From contig MPNW01000093.1 in NCBI GenBank assembly GCA_011800805.1, positions 23,547-87,546 of the forward strand: 64,000 nt of DNA. The letters are read 5' to 3'. Numbering within the stretch: position 1 is the stretch's first letter; each line of letters begins with the position of its first letter. The notes beneath the pieces are model-generated. The model worked only from the letters and a program-made list of their open reading frames with translations, did no database searches and was not told where the DNA came from. The translations under genes were made by a program, and so were the position numbers. Shown here piece after piece: positions 58,205 through 64,000 of the stretch. This DNA is from Hirudo medicinalis (Eukaryota; Annelida; Clitellata; Hirudinida; Hirudinidae).

Positions 58205-59799
58205 TTCCAAATCCCAAAACACACGACTAACGATATTAAAGGTGTATTTATTGCTAAAACACACATAGAAAATATAATCTATTTTATTCCATAAACTTAC
58301 GCTCGGTCAATATGTTAAAACGTAATAAATTATTGATTAATAAAACCAAGTCATATATTTAAATTTAAAAATAAAAAAATATTCGTTTCAAGCAATCGTC
58401 GTCACAAATATAAATGTATTTCTCGTTTTGTGAGCATTATTTCAGCCAAATGTCGTTCAACCTTTCTAAATTTTCCCCAAAATTAGCTGACAGTCTGTTA
58501 TTTACTTGTGAGTCTCATAAATTAAGTTTTATATTCTCATCCAATCTTATCTAGCACTTCTAAATAATAGCATCAAATTGTGCTTTAATATTTTAGAATA
58601 TATAATATTTATCAAAAAATTATCTTAAAAGAGTAACGAATCATGCTTTTCATGATAACATGAATAATTTTCACTATAACATTATGCGCTTCATATATGA
58701 CCGATAAATCGATGTAATTTTTCGCAAACATCTCAATATTCAATTCGGAATGTTTTATTCGAAACTTTTGTCATCTTAGAGTGCACGCGAAGGTCAACTT
58801 TGGTGGTGTTGATGCTGATAGCTACCTCGAGCCCTCAAGCAATCGTCGGTCTTGTGTTTGAGCAATTGGTGGAATAGGTCCAATAATCTCATTTACATTA
58901 TTTAGATAATCAAAACAATCAATAGTTAGAGAAATTTTTCAGAAAAATGAAGATAGTGAAAATATTTTTCAATTTCATACATTACATAAATCGAATTGTG
59001 GGGCATATTCAGAAGCTTATAATATAAAATAACTTAAATAATAATATTAAACCATTTTATTAATATAATTATTTAATTAAAATAATTTCACAAAAAATAT
59101 AAAAGTATTCATATTACTTTGTAAATCATTTGTTTATTAAAGTCTTTGCATGAGTTTTGAGGGGTATTTTGACATCCCACCAAGTTATGATAAATCATCT
59201 CGGACTGCAGTTTTCTAGTGATTATTAATCATTGAACAGTTTTATTTTTCATTACCATTCATTTCATTGGAACCCTATTATTAACATCACTTGTTCTTGC
59301 TCTTCAAAACCAGTTCTTCGTAATGTTCGTGATTTTAAACAATCTCAATTTCAATATCTAAATAATAACATTAATAATAATATAATAAGACTTGAATTAT
59401 GGAAATATTATGTCTTAAATTTACAAAAAGTTTACAATTTTTGAATGAAGTGAGATTTTATAAAAAAAAAAAAAGGAAAATTTTGAAAGCCTTCTTAAGA
59501 GGGTTATTTCAAAGCTCTGCTTCACCTATTTATCCCTATTTATGTATCTTTATTTCCAGTCACTTTATGACTCTGTACGAGTTCATGACGAGAACAGTTA
59601 GTAGAAGCATGAACGAATATAAAATTTAAGGAAATAAAATCAATAAACACCAAAAAAGAAGCAAATTCGTTTCAGAGTTTGTTGTGAAGCATTTTGAAAA
59701 CTTATGACATTACTCAAATCAAGTATTATCAGTATGCTTTACTAATTACCAGAAACAAAATAAATACAATTTTAACTGCGAGTTGGTTGGTTGATCCAC
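58205..59799. other. AT-rich intergenic upstream of DUS3L
   Basis: Presumably holds the DUS3L promoter next to the start codon. The rest is AT-rich with no recognisable gene or repeat. Short plus-strand frames (59232-59629) have no family features. Confidence 0.5.
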
Positions 59800-60769
59800 T
59801 TAACAAATTATATTAAAAATACAAGTAATTAAAGAAGCATTTTTGACAGAGCGACCAGATGTCAAACGAGGGATGATGACGAGCATCACCAAGAAGAAGC
59901 TGTGGAGTTGTTTTAGAGTTGCTTTGTTGACATCGAATAACCTGTTAACCTTCAAATATCGCCCGTAAGGCCTCCTGTTGTAGCGTCCGTCGCGCATTTC
60001 TTCATAATCGGAGTCAAATTTCTGCATTTCTAAAAACGATTTCAACTTTTAAAACTTAATTTTCGAGTTTTCAAAGGTCTGTTTTGCTTAATTTACTGAT
60101 AGGCGTGATATTGGTTGATGCAGTGACCTTGTTCTTCCATTATGGTGGCGTTGAGAGAATAAATCCTACAAGGAGAGTTGGCTGAAATGTTTCTGTTGAA
60201 CAGGACTGGAGTGTTTCGTGTGGACTCGTAGTTATAGAAGTGAATTTCATCGCTGTCGGTGCATTGAACTGGAGACCAAGGAACAGGACTGTAACCGGGG
60301 AAGTAAATACCTGAGGCAGATGCTTCTGTTAGCACCAATCAATGCATAGCTTAATGAGTAGTCCAAACATAGCCATGAATAAGTTAAATTCAAGAGCTCA
60401 CCAAGAACATCTCCTTTCGAGATGAGAATTCTATCATCTGGGTGCAGCAGAAAGTAATTGTGGCCCACCCAAAGGGCTGTGATGTTCGTTTCTCCAACCC
60501 TTTCGAACCAAATACTTTCCAGCCTCCTCCACACCTGCAGATGAACCACCTGGAAAAGAAATAATCAGCATCACAGCCCATTGAAACTCCAAATCGACTT
60601 CAATGCCAAACTTGGCTTCTTCTGCCTCTGGTCGTGTAGACGTTCCATCCGACAACCACTCCCTTATTTTCCCGAAATATCTCTGAAGGGTTGATAATTA
60701 TTGTACCTCCCTTCAAGTGATCTTCATTCTCTCTCCAGATTGCCTCTCCTCCCAAGAATGTCAGTGCAT
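59800..60769 (-). CDS. Partial gene for an unrecognised extracellular or membrane-anchored protein
   Basis: Four minus-strand exons join in phase: 60612-60769, 60402-60549, 60097-60325 and 59800-60029 (stop 59800-59802). They encode about 254 residues: FLGGEAIWRENEDHLKGGTI, GWNVYTTRGRRSQ then VVHLQVWRR, ALWVGHNYFLLHPDDRILIS, SGIYFPGYSPVPWSPVQC, and a C-terminal part ending in a hydrophobic stretch (LHSFFLVMLVIIPRL). Potential N-glycosylation sites NIT, NIS and NAT are present. The pattern VxLQVWR, then DRIxIxxGDV and GIYFPGxxPxP recalls beta-sandwich extracellular domains repeated in aquatic-invertebrate secreted proteins; I cannot name the family. The first exon (signal peptide) is not found and probably lies upstream. 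The donor of the first intron (GTTTGG) is weak, but the phase and the continuing motif support it. Confidence 0.6.
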
Positions 60770-61730
60770 CTGCATAAATCATCATTTAAAATGTAATATT
60801 TTGCTGCTGGGTGAAAAGGGAAGACGCTTTTTTTAAAGCAGTTGTTGTTCATATTTTGAACCATCCATGTTTCCTTGAAGGAATAAAATATACATATTTA
60901 ATGTGGAAAGTGCTTAAAATGCTTGCAAGAAGCATTGAAAATAATCGAGGATTATTTGAATAAATGGGACTTCCAGTGGAAGTTTTGGCATATATTTTTT
61001 GGCGTGGAAACCTCTCGTCTAAGTTAAACATTTGATAATAAAGTCACATATTTATGAATAAACATCTACCAACACAAATGTCAACGAATGCCAAGTGATT
61101 TTATTCCCGTGTTTTATAGATTTCAATTTATATTTTATGGCATCCAATTGCATTGTTACAACTCAGAATTTATCAAACTTCAATTTTAAAAATATATTTG
61201 CTATTAAATACTATAATTATTATATAGTAATAACAATGGATATTATTATATGATGGTATTATTATCTTCATAATATAATTCTTGTTGAGCTTAAGATGGA
61301 AGTGGTTGCCATTTAAAGTGGTAGCATTGATTGACAGAAAGTGATTGTTGAATGATTGATGTCTCCAAGGCGCTTTGAATTTTCATTATTTCGATGCTTT
61401 GAACTCGTACGACGAACAATCGAAGATTAAATCTGCACTTGCAATATTTTTCAGTAGATTCTGAGAAGTGATAAAAATGTTTTCCTTCCAAATGCATGCT
61501 TATTATAAATTAAAATAAATTCATAAAACTAATTAAATAATAGAATAAATCGTCAATGATAAAAATTATTTATAAAAAAATCTTTAATAAATAAATCAAA
61601 ATGACAAAATAAGTATCCTAATTTAAAGCAAAAATGAAGCTTAACATAACATAACATTAATTTGTAGTGGTTTAAGTAGACTAATGTCTGTGTGATCAGC
61701 CATTCTTATTTAATTCAATATCCAAATTTC
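60770..61730. other. Possible intron or upstream region of the extracellular-protein gene
   Basis: The upstream exon(s) of the gene at 59800-60769 should lie here or beyond, but I could not identify one with a fitting frame. The sequence is AT-rich, without other features. Confidence 0.35.
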
Positions 61731-61769
61731 GATAGTTTTTTTTCAAATAGTTCCACTGAATGTGAATAT

Positions 61770-61871
61770 ATTGTCTCCTCATCAAGCTTGTTCCACAGAT
61801 TAACTACTCTCGTGCTGAAGTAATTATTCTTCAGAGTACCTATTGCTTTCCTGTACAGCATACATTCATGC
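61770..61871. repeat. 102-bp segment duplicated across an N (copy 1)
   Basis: Positions 61770-61871 are repeated exactly at 61873-61974, with a single N (61872) between. An exact copy abutting an ambiguous base is typical of two contig ends overlapping and being joined without merging. It is probably an assembly artefact. Confidence 0.8.
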
Positions 61872-62225
61872 NATTGTCTCCTCATCAAGCTTGTTCCACA
61901 GATTAACTACTCTCGTGCTGAAGTAATTATTCTTCAGAGTACCTATTGCTTTCCTGTACAGCATACATTCATGCCCTCTTCTGGAACTGCTTTTGGTGGC
62001 CTCAAAGAAATTTTCAGGCGGTAAATCTTCTCTTCCCGTTAATATCTTGAACGTTTCTACGAGATCACCTCCGCTTCTCCTTATTTCTAGGTTTGTTAAT
62101 TTGCGCCTTCTTAATCTCTCCTCATAACTCATATTTCCTAGACACTTAATCATCCTTGTCTTGCAACTTTCCATTATATGAAAATTACTTGAAGAATGTG
62201 AAACTCCTCTTAAAAACACCCAAAG
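61770..62225 (-). mobile_element. LINE reverse-transcriptase C-terminal fragment
   Basis: The minus strand encodes MSYEERLRRRKLTNLEIRRS, GGDLVETFKILTGREDLPPE, SSRRGHECMLYRKAIGTLKN and NYFSTRVVNLWNKLDEET. This is the C-terminal end typical of RTE/CR1/Jockey-like LINE open reading frames (YEERLKxLxLxxLExRRxRGDLIE, then NFFSxRVVNLWNxLP). Only the 3' end is present. It is a different LINE family from the R2-type copies at 12.4 and 24 kb. The assembly duplication at 61770-61974 falls within it. Confidence 0.72.
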
Positions 62226-62855
62226 GATGCCTGGGTTTCTGGAAGCACCTTTTTATCTCCCACTTGCAGGGGTAATAACGTCTCCTTCCGAGTCATGTGC
62301 TGCCATCTTTATTTCGCTGAAAAATTTGAGACGGCAGCATCACGAGACACAACAAAAATCCAGTGAAGAGAGTTTTGAATTCTTTGAATAATTTCGTTTA
62401 GTTCACGAAAGTCTTCAGAAACCGTTTTAAAATGAATTTATTTAAATTTCTGTGCAATATTATTTGAGTAAGTTCTATTTCACCAAGGACAGATGTTTGA
62501 TTTTATTAGAACCATTAGAAATTTTATTGGATTAAAAAAGATTTGTGAATTACATAATAATTTGTTTTTAATAAATGAACCAGCAAATAAACAAATAATA
62601 TATATAAATAGGACAAAGAAGGAGATTAAAACATTTTTAATAAATTGATGTGACAAAAGAATTTCACGTCATTCGAAGTCATTCGATTGGTAAGTTTGAG
62701 GAAAGAGTGCAAAGAAATATAAGCAATAGAAGCGCAATTTGTGTTAACAAATTGTGTTACCATGCCGACCAATAAATGAACTACATATAGAATTCAACCC
62801 ACCTGCACATGTTGACATAAAGATGATGATTGCCTTCCAATCGACGGAAAGAAAT
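62226..62855. other. No recognisable feature
   Basis: AT-rich non-coding sequence between LINE debris and the microsatellites. No gene was found. Confidence 0.4.
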
Positions 62856-62860
62856 GAAAA

Positions 62861-62892
<32 letters not shown>

Positions 62893-62945
62893 CCACCACC
62901 ACCACAATCACCATATCATCATCATCATCATCATCATCGTCATCA
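62861..62945. repeat. (CAT/ATC)n microsatellite with CAC interruption
   Basis: CAT trinucleotide runs interrupted by a CAC/CACAATCAC segment near 62891-62912. Open frames through it (poly-Ser or poly-His) are not genes. Confidence 0.9.
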
Positions 62946-63096
62946 TTGTCATCAGAAGCAAGCGTGTTTCAGCTTAACATTTACAAACAAATCCTCAATG
63001 AATGATTCCAACTCCTCCAATCGAAATGTTAAGCCTGCCATCTGTGGGAAGCTTCGATGAAGCTTTTATATGGAAACGTCTTATCCGACTATTCTT

Positions 63097-63170
63097 CCGT
63101 CCACCCATCCATCCATCCGTCCGTCCGTCCGTCTACCGTTCGTCCATCCGTCCTTCCTTCCATCCATCCA
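63097..63170. repeat. (CCAT/CCGT)n tetranucleotide repeat
   Basis: Imperfect tetranucleotide array of CCAT and CCGT units. A second, similar array lies at about 63321-63392. Confidence 0.85.
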
Positions 63171-63320
63171 CATCTCCGAATGTCTAAAGATAAACAAATC
63201 GGTTGAACGTGTTGTGTGCTTCATTTGGCGAAAAAAAATCAAAAGTGAATTTCATCCATCACAGAAGTTCCATTTGGCATGACAAGCAGGATTCATGCTG
63301 GAAATTAGCAAACTCCATAC

Positions 63321-63392
63321 ATATCCATCCACCTATTCATCCCTTCATTCATCCATCCATCTATCCACCCATTCATCCATCCAACCACCCAT
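63321..63392. repeat. (CATC)n-type tetranucleotide repeat
   Basis: Imperfect CATC/CACC/TATC units, related to the array at 63097-63170; both probably expanded from the same simple-sequence tract. Confidence 0.8.
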
Positions 63393-63866
63393 TCGAAGAT
63401 TGATCAAGTGAATAAAAACAATGGACGAACGTACGGACAGAAACACAAGAGTGAATGTTATGTGGAATTTCAAGGAATAAAATATAAATTTAATCGACTC
63501 ACAAATCATCTATCTCATTTGAGGTCATTTGAGGTCAAGAAGGCTGTAAAGAATGCCATGCCACCAATAAGATGGGCGGCCTCAGTATGGCTTTAAGATG
63601 ATTGGTGAGATATTTATTAATTAATATATATACGACATACACAAATACTCATATATGTATATTTGTATAAATTGATATACACACGTATGTATATTTGTAT
63701 ATTATAACTTAATAAATCCACTACATTTGGGCATTCAATTAAGCCATTTAATTGGGTCATTTGGTTGGTGATTAATTGTGAAATACGGGAGATATACGTT
63801 CGTGATTAATTGCCAATCAAGTGACCTCTGTCGTCTGCTCCAACGTGGAACCATTTATTATGTTCC

Positions 63867-63868
<2 letters not shown>

Positions 63869-63897
<29 letters not shown>

Positions 63898-63912
63898 TCG
63901 TCGTCGTCGTCG

Positions 63913-63992
<80 letters not shown>
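63869..63992. repeat. Long (CAT)n/(CGT)n microsatellite at the window end
   Basis: An almost unbroken run of ATC units with a central CGTCGT segment (about 63898-63914), ending in CATCCATCC. Such repeats are polymorphic and often collapsed in assemblies, so its true length is uncertain. Confidence 0.9.
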
Positions 63993-63994
<2 letters not shown>

Positions 63995-64000
63995 TCCACT

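Noticed and set aside
62825..64000. Open frames through CAT/CATC repeats (poly-Ser, poly-His, Pro-Ser-Ile-His)
   Set aside because: They are translations of microsatellites, with no start context or conserved domain.

Overview
The window is nuclear DNA of an animal. The genes have short spliceosomal introns and AT-rich spacers. They encode metazoan-type proteins: two-pore-domain potassium channels, a CDK5 activator of the p35 type, 4EHP, DDX42, TSG101 and NUDCD1. Short spacers, genes on both strands and several degenerate transposons suggest a fairly compact invertebrate genome; I cannot name the phylum from the sequence alone. Nothing bacterial or viral was seen. All gene names rest on recalled family similarity, not on a search.

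Layout. 0-11.2 kb is a housekeeping block: DDX42 (-), TSG101 (+), eIF3 subunit h (-). 11.2-15.5 kb is transposon debris: a hAT fragment and a LINE reverse transcriptase lacking its catalytic core. 15.6-26.5 kb holds two paralogous two-pore K+ channel genes (A and B, +), each split by a ~3 kb intron at the same point in the first selectivity filter. 27.5-28.8 kb is a p35-like CDK5 activator (+). 29.5-34.4 kb is a tandem pair of BRX1 ribosome-assembly genes (+), followed tail-to-tail by eIF2 gamma (34.9-37.2 kb, -). 38.2-43.6 kb is a third, divergent two-pore channel gene (C, +), whose 4.3 kb intron contains a hAT MITE and a decayed transposase-like ORF. 43.8-45.2 kb is a hAT element with a Merlin-type element inserted in it; both have recognisable target-site duplications. 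45.6-46.8 kb is an intronless Ig-domain, Cys-rich membrane protein resembling the sperm protein ZPBP (-), head-to-head with an eIF4E2/4EHP gene (47.2-49.0 kb, +). NUDCD1 (49.9-53.2 kb, -) and the tRNA-dihydrouridine synthase DUS3L (55.4-58.2 kb, -) follow. The 3' part of an unrecognised secreted or membrane-anchored protein gene lies at 59.8-60.8 kb (-). 61-64 kb is LINE debris, an assembly join marked by an N, and long CAT/CATC microsatellites.

Main points for a second look: (1) channel C has lost the second glycine of both pore signatures (GYS and GFA in place of GYG and GFG) while keeping the rest of the fold; (2) channels A and B end in the same conserved tail, finishing in CLVM, a CaaX-type prenylation signal, followed by a 40-nt block identical in both 3' UTRs; (3) eIF2 gamma and the p35 gene each carry a single apparent frameshift, most simply explained by consensus indels; (4) BRX1 is duplicated in tandem and the second copy lacks the basic C-terminal tail; (5) a Merlin element is nested in a hAT element. 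By function the window is mostly translation, RNA and ribosome-assembly housekeeping genes, with a membrane-excitability cluster in the middle.
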